Shown here piece after piece: positions 1 through 10,103 of a stretch of DNA of 55,708 nt. The DNA lies in assembly GCA_024278955.1 (NCBI GenBank), contig JAJRSE010000060.1:1-55708 (forward strand), read 5' to 3'. Every line of letters starts with the position of its first letter. Positions within the stretch are counted from its first letter, which is position 1. The notes under the pieces were generated by a model. The model had not been told where the DNA came from. It saw only the letters and a list, made by a program, of their open reading frames with translations, and did no database searches. The DNA is from Planctomycetota bacterium. Lineage in GTDB: Bacteria; Planctomycetota; Planctomycetia; Pirellulales; Lacipirellulaceae. The translations under genes and the position numbers were made by a program.

Positions 1-531
<531 letters not shown>

Positions 532-710
532 TTTATCCAACGCTTTTGATTCAATCAAAAGGCAAAGGATGTGTGATCGAGAATAATAATTCGCTAATCA
601 GATTACTCTGATTAACAAATTGGATTCTACGTTTCACACACATAAGATCCACTCTTGCTAAATCACCAAATCGAACAAGTCCAGGATGTCTAACGGTGTC
701 CTGGTCTTCT

Positions 711-818
711 TTTGGCGACCATATGGTAGTGGAAACACCTGTTCCCATTCCGAACACAGTAGTTAAGCACTCCCAGCCGATGATAGTGAGAGCACTCGCG
801 AAAGTAGGTATCGCCAAA
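711..818 (+). rRNA. rrf: 5S ribosomal RNA
   Basis: A segment of about 108 nucleotides has the 5S hallmarks: a TTGGCGACC 5' arm pairing with a GGTATCGCCAA 3' arm, the CCCATTCCGAACAC core and the GTAGTTAAGC helix segment. It follows the 23S gene on the same strand and is followed at once by a strong terminator, as expected for the end of an rRNA operon. The exact ends are uncertain by a few bases. Confidence 0.95.
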
Positions 819-862
819 TTTATTTTTCTTTTCGGAGGCCAAGTCCTCCCAAGAGAAACTAC

Positions 863-899
863 AAAACCCCGCCGGGATTCTTCCCGAGCGGGGTTTTTT
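863..899 (+). terminator. Rho-independent terminator of the rRNA operon
   Basis: A perfect GC-rich stem (AAACCCCGC paired with GCGGGGTTT) encloses a short loop and ends in a run of T, about 45 bases after the 5S gene. This is a textbook intrinsic terminator for the 23S-5S transcript. Confidence 0.9.
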
Positions 900-1076
900 A
901 CGTTCGGGGAAAATCCCTGGCCTTTGCACGATTATATTTCCGCAAGTTGCAAAATGTTTCGTAATAAAATGTCCCAATCGATCGACTACTTCTGTGACCT
1001 GCCGTTCACTGTAAGTATCTGCTGATGGCAGACTGGAACACGTCCCTGCAACACGTTCTAATCTATGGAGAGTCCC

Positions 1077-1784
1077 ATGATCCTTCGCTCCGCTTGGTTT
1101 TCCCTCTTCCTTGTAACGACCATGACAAACGCTCACGCCACTGAAGAAGTCGACCGTTTTTCTACAACCGTGAGCAAGCAAGTTGCTTCGCATTACCTTG
1201 TCGTCAAACCCAGGGATTACTCTCCCGACAAAAAATACCCGCTGCTTATCTTCCTGCATGGCCGGGGCGAACAGGGAGACGATATCGATCGGGTCAAAAT
1301 TCACGGCCCTTTCAAAATGGTCGAGCAGCTAGGTCTCGAACTTCTAGTCATCGCCCCTCAATCTCCTCAAGACGAACGCTGGGATATCGACATGCTCGAC
1401 GCTTTTGTCGAGGAGGTTATTCAGAAATACCCAGTCGACAAAAACCGAATCTATCTCACCGGTCTCAGCATGGGGGGCGAAGCGGTTTGGCGTCTTGCGA
1501 TTCGACGACCCGAAACCTTTGCCGCCATCGCGCCCATCTGCGGCGGTTGGAGTTCACCGAGCCAAGCCGAGCGGCTCCGCAACGTACCCGTTTGGGCCTT
1601 CCATGGCGCCAAGGACTCTACCGTCTTGCTTCAAGAATCCAAAAAAATGCTGGCGGCTTTGGAAGCCTTCGGAGCCGACGTGCGGCTCACCGTCTACGAA
1701 GACATAGCCCACGCCTCCTGGAAGCCTGCCTACAAGGACCCAGAACTCTACCAATGGATGATGAGCCATTCCAAAGGGAAGTAA
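1077..1784 (+). CDS. Secreted alpha/beta-hydrolase (esterase/dienelactone hydrolase-like)
   Basis: The protein begins with a hydrophobic leader (MILRSAWFSLFLVTTMTNAHA) typical of export. It then shows an alpha/beta-hydrolase fold: LLIFLHGRGE (oxyanion region), the nucleophile elbow GLSMGG, an aspartate in FHGAKDS and a histidine in DIAHASW, a probable Ser-Asp-His triad. This resembles PHB-depolymerase-like and phospholipase/carboxylesterase enzymes of the periplasm; the substrate is unknown. The ATG at 1077 is preferred over the one at 1065 because GGAGAG at 1067-1072 is a well-placed ribosome binding site for it. The gene stands alone between the rRNA operon and a glycosyltransferase gene. 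Confidence 0.85.
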   Translation: MILRSAWFSLFLVTTMTNAHATEEVDRFSTTVSKQVASHYLVVKPRDYSPDKKYPLLIFLHGRGEQGDDIDRVKIHGPFKMVEQLGLELLVIAPQSPQDERWDIDMLDAFVEEVIQKYPVDKNRIYLTGLSMGGEAVWRLAIRRPETFAAIAPICGGWSSPSQAERLRNVPVWAFHGAKDSTVLLQESKKMLAALEAFGADVRLTVYEDIAHASWKPAYKDPELYQWMMSHSKGK

Positions 1785-1860
1785 GCCAATTTCCGAACGG
1801 TTTTCTGGCCATTTCCAGGCACAGCCAATTACCATGGGCTATAGTGTAAATTGAGTTAAG

Positions 1861-1893
1861 GCGAGCAGCAGGCACTGAAAGCCTGGGGCTCGC
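1861..1893. terminator. Strong hairpin between hydrolase and glycosyltransferase genes
   Basis: GCGAGC at 1861-1866 pairs with GCTCGC at 1888-1893, and inside it CAGGC pairs with GCCTG around a seven-base loop. No clear T run follows, so this may be a factor-assisted terminator, an mRNA-stabilising hairpin or an intergenic repeat. It lies about 75 bases after the hydrolase stop. Confidence 0.45.
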
Positions 1894-1943
1894 AATCTCT
1901 TGGGCTTCTCCGTTGGCTTCCTAGCAATCAATATCTTCATTCG

Positions 1944-2762
1944 ATGAAACCTCCACGCATCAACGTCCTAGGTGTCGGCATCAGTGTGCTGACTCTCGAC
2001 TCGGCGGTCGAATCGGTCCTAGAAAACTTAGCAGAAGGCCGCCAAGGCTATGTGACCGTAACTGGTGTGCATGGCGTTTCCGAGTGCCAAAACGATACCG
2101 AGCTTCGAGAGATTCACAACCAATCGATGCTCTCTACCCCCGACGGCATGCCGCTCACCTGGATGGGGCGTCTCCAGGGAATTGGCCCTCAACAAATGAA
2201 TCGCGTCTATGGCCCCGATCTGATGCTGAAAGTCTTCGAGCGAGGAGAGCAAAAAAATCTCCGCCACTACTTCTTTGGCGGCAACGAAGGCGTTGCCGAG
2301 CTACTTAAAGAAAAACTGAGGGAACGATTTCCGTCAGCCCAAATCGTTGGCACTCATACGCCGCCATTTCGGCCACTTACCGAAGGCGAAGAAATCGAGC
2401 TTGTCGAAGAACTCAATCAACAAAAGCCCCATTGCCTCTGGGTCGGTCTCAGTACTCCAAAGCAAGAGCGATTCATGGCCGGCTTTCTAGAACGATACGG
2501 CACTCAAAAAAACAACGAATTGCCACGGCTCACCGCGCCCCTCATCATGTTCGGCGTTGGCGCCGCATTCGACTTCCACGCCGGCTTGGTGCCGCAAGCC
2601 CCGCCTTGGATGCAACGTGCCGGACTCGAATGGTTCTACCGACTCCAAAAAGAACCTCGGCGGCTCTGGAAACGCTACCTGAAAAACAACCCTTTGTTTC
2701 TCGCCCGCGCCGCACTCCAACTGATCGGACTCCGAAAGTACGATCTACCCTCTCAGGAATGA
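1944..2762 (+). CDS. WecG/TagA/CpsF family glycosyltransferase
   Basis: The 272 residues cover the whole family fold. Visible signatures are the N-terminal VTVTGVHGVSE segment, the DGMPLTWMGR motif, YGPDLM, YFFGGNEG, WVGLSTPKQERF with the conserved PKQE, and the C-terminal FDFHAGLVPQAPPWMQRAGLEW region followed by EPRRLWKRY. Family members transfer an N-acetylmannosamine-type sugar to a lipid-linked disaccharide during surface polysaccharide or teichoic acid synthesis at the cytoplasmic membrane. Which sugar is used here cannot be told from sequence. No other polysaccharide genes sit beside it. Confidence 0.92.
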   Translation: MKPPRINVLGVGISVLTLDSAVESVLENLAEGRQGYVTVTGVHGVSECQNDTELREIHNQSMLSTPDGMPLTWMGRLQGIGPQQMNRVYGPDLMLKVFERGEQKNLRHYFFGGNEGVAELLKEKLRERFPSAQIVGTHTPPFRPLTEGEEIELVEELNQQKPHCLWVGLSTPKQERFMAGFLERYGTQKNNELPRLTAPLIMFGVGAAFDFHAGLVPQAPPWMQRAGLEWFYRLQKEPRRLWKRYLKNNPLFLARAALQLIGLRKYDLPSQE

Positions 2763-2776
2763 GAAGAGTACGAACA

Positions 2777-2803
2777 AGCCCAGGGATCGCAATTCCTGGG
2801 GCT
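2777..2803. terminator. Hairpin between convergent genes
   Basis: AGCCCAGG (2777-2784) pairs with CCTGGGGCT (2795-2803) with one bulge, exactly between the stop of the glycosyltransferase and the stop of the convergent PrsW-like gene. The position suggests a shared bidirectional terminator, though the T tract is weak. Confidence 0.55.
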
Positions 2804-2804
2804 C

Positions 2805-3584
2805 TTACGACTTTGGCATCCCCAAGTCCAGCCAGCCTGCTGTCGAGGCAAGCATCGCCGTGAAGTTGTAAATCCCGTGGATGACCATCGCGGTAACAAA
2901 CCATGGCACTCCCAGTGCCAAGCGGGGAGGAGAAAGGTCTCGCATCGAGGCCATCCAAATTCGCACGAGCCCTATCGCCGCGATCGACGAACAACCCATA
3001 TGCAGCGCAACACACACCGTCCAGCGGAACCGGAAAAACTCTGGTGTGTGGTGAGGAAAATAGACCTGCGTATAAAGCACATTCTCGATCGCCGCAAACG
3101 CCAATCCGCCGCAAGCACCGCAAATCAAAATTTGCCCGAACGAACGAAACAAAAAAGGCCGTTTCTCAACGACCCACAAGGCTGCCGCTATTTTGGTGGT
3201 TTCCTCAGCCACTGGGCCAAAAACGGCAATCATCAATAGCCCAAAATCGCCACTCCCCGAACCCGCGACTGCCCCCAACACCCCCCAAGGCCCCGCTGCC
3301 AACGCAACGATCAAGGTGGTCCACCAACTTCGAGAAAGCGTCGTCTGCCGGATATTCTCCGCCAGCCATCTCGGATAGGTAAGTTGCCCCTCGCCTGGCT
3401 CTCCCGCCAAGTCGGACGACAACGCAGGCTCGCTCCATACCGTATGCTCAACCGCATCGTTACGGGTGGCTTGCTCGCGTTCTCGGGCGAGCAACTCGGC
3501 CGCCTTCTTTTCGCTTGGGTCGCCATGAAACTGAGGCAACCCGTGCTTGGGGTCGGTATCAGCAGGTGGGTCTGAGTCGCTCAT
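2805..3584 (-). CDS. PrsW-like intramembrane metalloprotease
   Basis: The N-terminal 85 residues are hydrophilic and low in complexity, and the rest forms about five to six membrane segments. The catalytic motifs of the PrsW/CPBP superfamily are visible: VAEETTK with paired glutamates, FAAIENVLY with a conserved glutamate, a histidine in ALHMG and HGIYN near the C-terminus. Relatives cleave membrane anti-sigma factors or act as membrane proteases; no anti-sigma partner is evident here. The ATG at 3584 is chosen. A TTG at 3599 overlapping the stop of the upstream gene is possible and would suggest translational coupling. Confidence 0.85.
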   Translation of the reverse strand: MSDSDPPADTDPKHGLPQFHGDPSEKKAAELLAREREQATRNDAVEHTVWSEPALSSDLAGEPGEGQLTYPRWLAENIRQTTLSRSWWTTLIVALAAGPWGVLGAVAGSGSGDFGLLMIAVFGPVAEETTKIAAALWVVEKRPFLFRSFGQILICGACGGLAFAAIENVLYTQVYFPHHTPEFFRFRWTVCVALHMGCSSIAAIGLVRIWMASMRDLSPPRLALGVPWFVTAMVIHGIYNFTAMLASTAGWLDLGMPKS

Positions 3585-3595
3585 CGTGGCCCGGC

Positions 3596-4075
3596 TCAAG
3601 AAGAGGGCAGTTGATAATGATAAGCTGTCGCGCTTGCGATCACGGCAACCATCGCAGCCCCTTTTTTGCTCGAGGTGCTACCGCCCACGTCGGCCGTTTC
3701 GATTCGCAGATTGCAAATTGCGTTGTAGCCCAGCTCGCGAGATTGCTCAACGAGCCGTTGGGTTGCTTCACGCCGAGCTCGACTTAACAGCGAATGAAAG
3801 CTCCGCACCTCGCCACCAAAAATCCCCCGCATTTTGGCGAGAAACGACTTGAAGTAATCCGAAGCAACCACCACCTCGCCGACCACCATCTGCGGCGCCA
3901 GCTCATTTTTTGCAAACGCCGGGAAACTCTTGAGCTGAGTCACAAGAAACTGCCCATTGCCTCGTTCACGTTCTTCAAGCCGCGCAAGATGTCGACGCTC
4001 GGCAAACGTCCCGGCAACAAATCCTACGACGATCAAAATCAGAATAAAAACAATCTGAGTTGCAAAGTGGTCCAT
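3596..4075 (-). CDS. Membrane-anchored YbjQ-like protein
   Basis: A single N-terminal transmembrane segment (about residues 6-24) is followed by a charged linker and a domain of about 100 residues resembling YbjQ/UPF0145 (formerly DUF74). Markers are the GEVRSFHSLLSRARREA helix and LGYNAICNLRIE, matching ELGANAIVNVRF in the neighbouring YbjQ protein. The domain forms a pentameric beta-barrel-like assembly in known relatives and its function is unclear. It reads in the same direction as the downstream PrsW-like gene and overlaps or nearly overlaps its start, so the two are probably co-transcribed. Confidence 0.8.
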   Translation of the reverse strand: MDHFATQIVFILILIVVGFVAGTFAERRHLARLEERERGNGQFLVTQLKSFPAFAKNELAPQMVVGEVVVASDYFKSFLAKMRGIFGGEVRSFHSLLSRARREATQRLVEQSRELGYNAICNLRIETADVGGSTSSKKGAAMVAVIASATAYHYQLPSS

Positions 4076-4134
4076 ATTACCCTCGGGATTTTCCCGGTTT
4101 TCTCACCATGGAAATTCTCACCATGAAAACGGGA

Positions 4135-4458
4135 TCAAGACCCCGGCTCGGCCACCACGGCCGTACCATAGGCATACAACTCAGCAGCCCCGGCCGTCAC
4201 GGCGCTAGTCGTAAAACGCACGTTCACAATCGCGTTGGCACCCAACTGCTCCGCTTGAGAAAGCATTCGTTCCAAGGCCTGACGACGAGATTCGGTCAGA
4301 AGCTCGGTGTAGCCTTTCAGCTCACCACCAACGAGGTTCTTGAAACTCGCCGCAATATCACGCCCCGCGTGCTTGGCTCGCACCGTGTTACCTTGCACAA
4401 GGCCCTTAATCTCAGCGATGCGATAGCCAGCGATCGTTTCCGTATTTGTGACAATCAT
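4135..4458 (-). CDS. YbjQ family protein (UPF0145)
   Basis: The 107-residue product is a full-length YbjQ-like protein: MIVTNTETIAGYRI at the start, GLVQGNTVRAKHAGRD, the long central helix and AEQLGANAIVNVRFTTS. These small soluble proteins were once called putative heavy-metal-binding, but a metal role is not established. It lies just upstream of the membrane-anchored paralogue (gap about 60 bases), so the pair probably arose by duplication and forms an operon with the PrsW-like gene. Confidence 0.9.
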   Translation of the reverse strand: MIVTNTETIAGYRIAEIKGLVQGNTVRAKHAGRDIAASFKNLVGGELKGYTELLTESRRQALERMLSQAEQLGANAIVNVRFTTSAVTAGAAELYAYGTAVVAEPGS

Positions 4459-4588
4459 TTTTATCTCTTAACGAGCGAATGGAAATCGAGAAATAGCCCA
4501 CCAAATGGAGGCTCTGGGGGTCCTGACAACCAAGAGCATTGTGGTGTCTAAGACTAGCAATTGCAATGCCAGCGAAGGGGCCTCAGAA

Positions 4589-4607
4589 CCGCGACCGTAA
4601 GGAAGCG
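4589..4607. repeat. Short intergenic repeat, copy 1
   Basis: The segment CCGCGACCGTAAGGAAGCG reappears with two differences at 8248-8266, both times between genes. Similar short motifs are recalled from other planctomycete intergenic regions; that is memory, not a search. Confidence 0.45.
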
Positions 4608-4739
4608 ATTAAAACCCGCTCGCCGAGCAAATTCATACGCAATCGGCGTACTGCTACGTGGTGACATTTGGTAAATTGAACCACGAAATCAGCTTCTACC
4701 CCCAAATAACCCCAAGCAACCAGCTTTCCAGGACCCTTG

Positions 4740-6434
4740 ATGCCAACCCCAACAGACTCTGCTGAAGAAAAAAAACCTTCTCGCAACTTCATCCAGCAGA
4801 TCATTGATGCGGACCTCGCAGCCGGGAAAAACGACGGCCAAGTCCACACCCGCTTTCCGCCCGAACCCAACGGCTACCTCCATATCGGCCACGCCAAAAG
4901 CATCTGCCTCAACTCAGGCTTGGCCCGAGAATATGGCGGCAAGTTCAACCTGCGCTTCGACGACACCAATCCGGCCAAGGAAGAGCAGGAATATGTCGAT
5001 GCAATCACCGACGACATCCGCTGGCTCGGTGCCGACTGGGAAGACCGCCTCTGCTTCTCCTCAAACTACTTCGATCAGCTTTACGATTGGGCCGTCCAGT
5101 TGATTCAAGCCGGCAAAGCCTACGTCTGCGATCTCGACGCCGAACAAATGCGAGAGTATCGCGGCACGCTCACCGAGCCCGGACGCGACAGCCCCTTCCG
5201 CGATCGATCGCCCGAAGAAAACGCCTCGCTTTTCGCACAAATGAAAGCAGGCGATTTTCCCGATGGTTCGCATACGCTCCGCGCAAAAATCGACATGGCC
5301 TCGCCCAACGTCAATCTACGAGACCCGGTCATGTATCGCATCAAACGGGCCCATCACCACCGCACTGGCGATACCTGGTGCATCTATCCCTCCTACGATT
5401 TTACTCACGGGCAAAGCGACTCGATCGAAGGCATTACCCACTCGATCTGCACGTTGGAGTTTGAAAACCACCGCCCGCTTTACGATTGGTTCTGCGAGTC
5501 GCTCGGAATTTTCCATCCGCAGCAAATCGAGTTCGCCCGGCTCAATCTCACCTACACCGTGATGAGCAAACGCCTGCTGCTCCAACTCGTCAACGAAAAA
5601 CACGTCGACGGCTGGGACGACCCGCGAATGCTCACCCTGTGTGGTCTGCGTCGTCGAGGCTACACGGCCGCTTCAATCCGAGCCTTTTGCGAACGTATTG
5701 GCGTCGCGAAGTTCAACAGCACCATCGACATGGCATGGCTTGAAGACGCCATCCGCGACGATCTCAACACCGCCGCCCCGCGAGCCATGGGCGTACTGCG
5801 GCCGCTAAAAGTCGTCATCGAAAACTACCCCGAAGGCCAAGTCGAACAGCTCGAAGCCGCCAACCATCCGCAAAATCCTGAAATGGGCACGCGCACCGTT
5901 CCCTTTGCCCGCGAAATCTACGTCGAACAAGGCGACTTCATGGAAGATGCCCCGCGCAAGTTCTTTCGTCTCTCGGTCGGACGTGAGGTACGACTCCGCT
6001 ACGCCTACTTCATCACCTGCACCGACGTCATCAAGGACGACCAAGGCAACGTCGTCGAACTACGCTGCACCTACGACCCTGAAACCAAAGGCGGCAACGC
6101 CCCCGACGGTCGCAAGGTAAAAGGCACCCTCCACTGGGTCTCTGCCCAACATGCCCTCAGCGCCGAAGTACGACTCTACGATTACCTCTTCGGTACCGAA
6201 GCACCAGGGAAAGCCCCCGAAGGCGGCACCTTTCTCGATAACTTGAACCCTGATTCGCTCGAAGTCCTTGCAGACGCTAAGCTTGAACCTTCGCTAGTAG
6301 ACGCCGACCCCTGCAGCCAATTTCAGTTCGAGCGAAACGGCTACTTCTTCGCCGACCCAATCGATTCCAAACCAGGAAAACCAATTTTCAATCGAACTGC
6401 AACTCTAAGAGATAGTTGGAAGAAAAAACGTTAA
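4740..6434 (+). CDS. glnS: Glutaminyl-tRNA synthetase
   Basis: The 564-residue protein attaches glutamine to tRNA-Gln in the cytoplasm. It carries the class I signature [12 protein letters not shown] (about residues 43-54), the LRFDDTNP motif, a GlnRS-type KMSKS variant VMSKRLL (about 274-280) and a C-terminal two-barrel anticodon-binding region ending in a GYFFADP segment. The length matches bacterial GlnRS. The ATG at 4740 follows AGGA at 4730-4733; a TTG directly before it (4737) is not needed. Presence of GlnRS suggests direct charging of tRNA-Gln rather than sole reliance on the transamidation route. Confidence 0.97.
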   Translation: MPTPTDSAEEKKPSRNFIQQIIDADLAAGKNDGQVHTRFPPEPNGYLHIGHAKSICLNSGLAREYGGKFNLRFDDTNPAKEEQEYVDAITDDIRWLGADWEDRLCFSSNYFDQLYDWAVQLIQAGKAYVCDLDAEQMREYRGTLTEPGRDSPFRDRSPEENASLFAQMKAGDFPDGSHTLRAKIDMASPNVNLRDPVMYRIKRAHHHRTGDTWCIYPSYDFTHGQSDSIEGITHSICTLEFENHRPLYDWFCESLGIFHPQQIEFARLNLTYTVMSKRLLLQLVNEKHVDGWDDPRMLTLCGLRRRGYTAASIRAFCERIGVAKFNSTIDMAWLEDAIRDDLNTAAPRAMGVLRPLKVVIENYPEGQVEQLEAANHPQNPEMGTRTVPFAREIYVEQGDFMEDAPRKFFRLSVGREVRLRYAYFITCTDVIKDDQGNVVELRCTYDPETKGGNAPDGRKVKGTLHWVSAQHALSAEVRLYDYLFGTEAPGKAPEGGTFLDNLNPDSLEVLADAKLEPSLVDADPCSQFQFERNGYFFADPIDSKPGKPIFNRTATLRDSWKKKR

Positions 6435-6503
6435 GATAAGATTGCATTGGCAAACGGAGTACGAAACCGAACCCCATAATTCCTGTACGAATAGGACCAA
6501 CCC

Positions 6504-8201
6504 ATGCCCTCGCTACTCAACTCTCGCCGCAACGCCTATCGGTCGCTCTGCTGGCTCATGTCTCTGCTCATGGCCACGGCCCCTTCGATCGCAATTTGTG
6601 CCGAACCTACCGCCAAAGACTATGAGCCTTTGAATCTCGAATACGTTTCCCAAAACGCAGCCGGGCTAATCGCACTACGCCCACAGCAGTTGTTAACCTG
6701 TGAAACAGTGCAGATGCTACCCGTCGAAGTGCTCACGGCTGCCAGCCTGCAAGAGTTAGGGTTCGATCCGGTTAACGTAAAACAAATCGTCCTCTCGGCA
6801 ACACCCCCGATGCCAGGCCCCTTCGAGTACGCCGCGGTTATCGAGCTAACAAAACCGATCGATCTCGGCACGCTCTCTCAAAAGCTCACCGCTCACACCG
6901 AAGAGGCAGAACTCAACGGCAAGCCTTACCTCAAAAGCAACCACCCCATGTTGCCAAGCTTCTACTGGGTTGCCGAGACCACGCTTCTCCTTGCCCCCGA
7001 CGCCTTGCTCGAGCAGCTACTAAGCAAAGAACTCTCCGAACCAGGGGCAATTGCCAAGGAACTCCTTGCCAGTAACTCGCAAGACGATTTGCTCATCACC
7101 CTCAACCTCGATAAACTCCGCCCCCTTATCCAAATGGGACTCTTCAAGGCAACCGAAGAACTGCCTCCCGAGGCACAACCCTTTTTAGAAATTCCGAATC
7201 GCCTCCGAAAAATCGAAGCCAAGCTAAGCCTTTCCGGAACAGCCCCGAGCGAACTGTTGGCCTTCGCCAACAACGCCGAAGATGCCGACCGTATCTCTGA
7301 ACTGATCGATCAAGCCCTGGAAATGTATGCCGACGCAACAGCCATGGGTGCTGCAAGCATGATCGCCAGCGACGACCCAGTCGAGCAAGCGATGGGCAAG
7401 TACGTACTCCGCACGACGCCCGCCTGGGCAGAACATTTCACGCCCGACCGCGAGGGCGAGCAATTCACAATTTTCCATGTTAACCCAAGCGACGGAAACG
7501 CGGGCGGCCTGACAAGTATTGCAATCATTGGAACACTCGTCGGACTCCTCTTGCCCGCAGTCCAAGCAGCCCGCGAAGCCGCGCGGCGAAACGCTTCGAT
7601 GAACAACATGAAAAACATCATGCTGGCACTGCACAATTATGCCGATCGAAATGGCGGTAGATTTCCCGCACACGCAAGCTACGACGCCCAAGGCGAGCCA
7701 CTCTTAAGCTGGCGAGTCCATATTTTACCAGAGCTTGAACAAATAGAACTCTACCGCCAATTTCATCTCGACGAGCCCTGGGACAGCGAGCACAACCTAA
7801 AGCTCATTCCCCAAATGCCTGAATTCTTCCTCGACCCAAGTTCTGCACACAGTCCCGAACAGGGAAAAACTCATTACCTGGGCGCAAAAGGTCCTGGCTT
7901 CATGTTTGACGGAACGGCCAAGGGAAAACATTTCGCCGCGATTCGCGACGGATCATCCAACACAATCATGATCCTCCAAGTCAACGACAACCGAGTTGCC
8001 ACCTGGACCAAGCCCGAAGACTGGGAACTCAACCCCAAACACCCTCTCGAAGGCCTCGCCGGCTCGATGCACCCAGGAGGGTTTCTTGTAGGGTTTGCCG
8101 ATGCCCACATTGAGTATATTTCCGAGGAGATCGACACCAATATCTTTCAGCAACTCATCACCATTGCTGGCGGCGAAGTGATTAACCGGGAAGATTATTA
8201 G
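6504..8201 (+). CDS. DUF1559 domain protein with N-terminal extracytoplasmic region
   Basis: A signal peptide (about residues 1-35, ending CAEP) precedes about 300 residues of a planctomycete-specific extracytoplasmic domain. A hydrophobic stretch [20 protein letters not shown] then leads into a DUF1559 domain with [14 protein letters not shown] and a C-terminal [15 protein letters not shown], the HxxG...DGH-like ending of the family. Unlike prepilin-type members, the hydrophobic helix is internal. AGGA lies seven bases before the ATG. It begins about 70 bases after glnS. The role is unknown; DUF1559 proteins are thought to be surface or pseudopilin-like. Confidence 0.85.
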   Translation: MPSLLNSRRNAYRSLCWLMSLLMATAPSIAICAEPTAKDYEPLNLEYVSQNAAGLIALRPQQLLTCETVQMLPVEVLTAASLQELGFDPVNVKQIVLSATPPMPGPFEYAAVIELTKPIDLGTLSQKLTAHTEEAELNGKPYLKSNHPMLPSFYWVAETTLLLAPDALLEQLLSKELSEPGAIAKELLASNSQDDLLITLNLDKLRPLIQMGLFKATEELPPEAQPFLEIPNRLRKIEAKLSLSGTAPSELLAFANNAEDADRISELIDQALEMYADATAMGAASMIASDDPVEQAMGKYVLRTTPAWAEHFTPDREGEQFTIFHVNPSDGNAGGLTSIAIIGTLVGLLLPAVQAAREAARRNASMNNMKNIMLALHNYADRNGGRFPAHASYDAQGEPLLSWRVHILPELEQIELYRQFHLDEPWDSEHNLKLIPQMPEFFLDPSSAHSPEQGKTHYLGAKGPGFMFDGTAKGKHFAAIRDGSSNTIMILQVNDNRVATWTKPEDWELNPKHPLEGLAGSMHPGGFLVGFADAHIEYISEEIDTNIFQQLITIAGGEVINREDY

Positions 8202-8247
8202 CCAATTTAGAACGGCAAGCGGATTGCAAAGTCGAGTTTCAGGCGAG

Positions 8248-8266
8248 CCGCGACCGTAAGAGAGCG
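8248..8266. repeat. Short intergenic repeat, copy 2
   Basis: CCGCGACCGTAAGAGAGCG matches the segment at 4589-4607 with two differences. It lies in the gap between the DUF1559 gene and the PfkB kinase gene. Confidence 0.45.
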
Positions 8267-8393
8267 AAAAGAGCCAAGGAACTTTCCCACCGTCAAAAAA
8301 CGCTTTGCCCCTTGCATCAAACGCCTGCCCAAACGCATAATTGCACGTTTGCCGACACTTCCCAATCCCGACCTCCCAACTCCCCATTCCATC

Positions 8394-9296
8394 ATGCCGC
8401 TGCTAGTCGTCGGATCCGTCGCGATCGATAACGTCCATACCCCCAAAGAAACTCGCGAAAACTTGCTCGGCGGCTCCGCTACGCATTTTTCCTACGCAGC
8501 CAGCTTCTTCACCAGCGTCCGCCTCGTAGGCGTCGTCGGTGCCGATTGGCCCCAGGAGCATACCGACCTGCTCGATAGCCGTGGGATCGACACCACCGGC
8601 CTGCAAACGGTTCCCGACGGAAAAACCTTCACCTGGACCGGTCGTTACCACGACAACATGAACGACCGCGACACCCTCGACGTCCAGCTCAACGTCTTCG
8701 GCGAGTTCGACCCCACGCTACCCGAAAGCTACACCAAAGCAAAATACGTCTTCTTAGCCAATGGCGTACCCGCAGTACAAATGAAAGTCCTCTCTCAAGT
8801 CCCCGGACGCCGCCTCGCAGTCGCCGACACGATGGACCTCTGGATCAACACCGCCCGCGAAGACCTCGACCAACTGCTCGGACAGCTCGACGGCCTCGTC
8901 CTCAACGATGGCGAAGCCAAGCTTCTCACCGGCACCGACAACCTAGTGCTAGCCGGACACAAGGTTCGCGAGATGGGCCCCAAGTTTGTCGTCATCAAAA
9001 AAGGCGAACACGGCGCCATGTTCTTCAGCGAACACGAAACCTACGTCCTACCCGCCTACCCAACCGAGGATGTCATCGACCCCACCGGCGCAGGCGACAG
9101 CTTTGCCGGGGGGATGATGGGTTATCTAGCCGAGCAAGATAACTTTGAACCGAAAACCCTCAAAACGGCCATGGCCTACGGCACCCTAGTTGCCAGCTTC
9201 AACGTCGAAGGCTTCGGACTCGAACGAATGAAAAAAATCACCCGCAAAGACATCGACCGGCGAATGGAAGATTACCGCAAGATGCTTAGCTTCTAG
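8394..9296 (+). CDS. PfkB family carbohydrate kinase
   Basis: The 300-residue protein begins with the usual beta strand MPLLVVGSVAIDNV and contains GGSATHFSYAA (substrate lid region), LNDGEAKLL (PfkB signature region) and DPTGAGDSFAGG, which holds the catalytic aspartate and anion hole of the ribokinase family. Members phosphorylate sugars or nucleosides with ATP; the substrate cannot be assigned. The ATG at 8394 gives the canonical start; an in-frame TTG at 8349 would add an unlikely proline-rich leader. It is followed at 93 bases by thpR on the same strand. Confidence 0.92.
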   Translation: MPLLVVGSVAIDNVHTPKETRENLLGGSATHFSYAASFFTSVRLVGVVGADWPQEHTDLLDSRGIDTTGLQTVPDGKTFTWTGRYHDNMNDRDTLDVQLNVFGEFDPTLPESYTKAKYVFLANGVPAVQMKVLSQVPGRRLAVADTMDLWINTAREDLDQLLGQLDGLVLNDGEAKLLTGTDNLVLAGHKVREMGPKFVVIKKGEHGAMFFSEHETYVLPAYPTEDVIDPTGAGDSFAGGMMGYLAEQDNFEPKTLKTAMAYGTLVASFNVEGFGLERMKKITRKDIDRRMEDYRKMLSF

Positions 9297-9388
9297 GCAA
9301 AGCGGAATGCCGAGAGCGGAAAGCCGCGCACGGCGTAGCCCCTCGCCATACGACAACCAATAAACCTTCCGCTTTCCCCTTTTCCGCC

Positions 9389-9961
9389 ATGTCCAAGTCT
9401 CGTACTACCATCGCAATCGCTGTTTCTGAGGACATGAAGCAGCACGCCAAGCAGGCGATTGGAATACTCCGCACCTCGACCGACAACATCAAATGGGTGT
9501 CGCCCGAGAATCTGTATTGGACCCTGCAATTCCTGGGCGACGTCGATGACACCGAACTCCACGCCGTCTGCCAAAGCGTTACCCAAGCGGTCGCCGAACA
9601 CGAGGCATTCGATCTTTCGTCTAGCGGCGTTGGTGCTTTCCCCTCGATCGACTCTCCCCGCACACTTTGGCTCGGGGCAGGGCAGGGCGGTGAAGAGCTA
9701 ATCCAGCTTCAAGACCACCTCGAACAAAGCATGGCCGACCTGGGTTTCCACCCTGACCGGCGGCATTTCTTTCCGCACCTTACCCTCGGCCGTATCAGCA
9801 GCGGCAGAGACGGTGGCACAAAGTTAGCCGAGCAACTCGCCAAAATGAAAAATTTCGACGGCGGGTTCACCACCGTCGAAGAAGTCCACGTCTTCGCCAG
9901 CGAACTCCGCCGCGAAGGCCCCACCTACCACGTCATCTCTCGTGCCTCGCTGATGGAATAG
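9389..9961 (+). CDS. thpR: ThpR-like 2H phosphoesterase (RNA 2',3'-cyclic phosphodiesterase family)
   Basis: The 190-residue product has the LigT/ThpR fold: FLGDVDD after the first active strand, VGAFPSIDSPRTLWLG in the middle and the second catalytic motif HLTLGRI (His130, Thr132). Family enzymes open 2',3'-cyclic phosphates on RNA ends using two HxT motifs. Here the first motif reads NLYWTLQFLG, so the expected histidine is Tyr43 (codon TAT, one transition from CAT). The fold is intact, so either activity is altered or the protein has drifted in function. Confidence 0.85.
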   Translation: MSKSRTTIAIAVSEDMKQHAKQAIGILRTSTDNIKWVSPENLYWTLQFLGDVDDTELHAVCQSVTQAVAEHEAFDLSSSGVGAFPSIDSPRTLWLGAGQGGEELIQLQDHLEQSMADLGFHPDRRHFFPHLTLGRISSGRDGGTKLAEQLAKMKNFDGGFTTVEEVHVFASELRREGPTYHVISRASLME

Positions 9962-10002
9962 CGATCGCACCTAGTAGTCTACCGCAGCTCAACATTCGAG
10001 TT

Positions 10003-10080
10003 GGGTGCCACTGCTGGCTTGCCCAGCAGTGGACGCCGGGTACCCGCTTCGCACTGCTGGACGAGCCAGCAGTGGCACCC
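10003..10080. repeat. Imperfect inverted repeat (REP-like)
   Basis: GGGTGCCACTGCTGGC at the left is mirrored by GCCAGCAGTGGCACCC at the right end, and each arm contains a smaller internal hairpin (CTGCTGG...CCAGCAG). It lies after thpR and before a MITE-like palindrome. Such multi-hairpin repeats are common between planctomycete genes; function is unknown. Confidence 0.6.
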
Positions 10081-10103
10081 GAAAGCCAAGCCGCGATGGA
10101 AGA

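Noticed and set aside
690..1304. Minus-strand open frame of 204 codons across the 5S gene
   Set aside because: It overlaps the 5S gene, the terminator and the start of the hydrolase gene and shows no family features.
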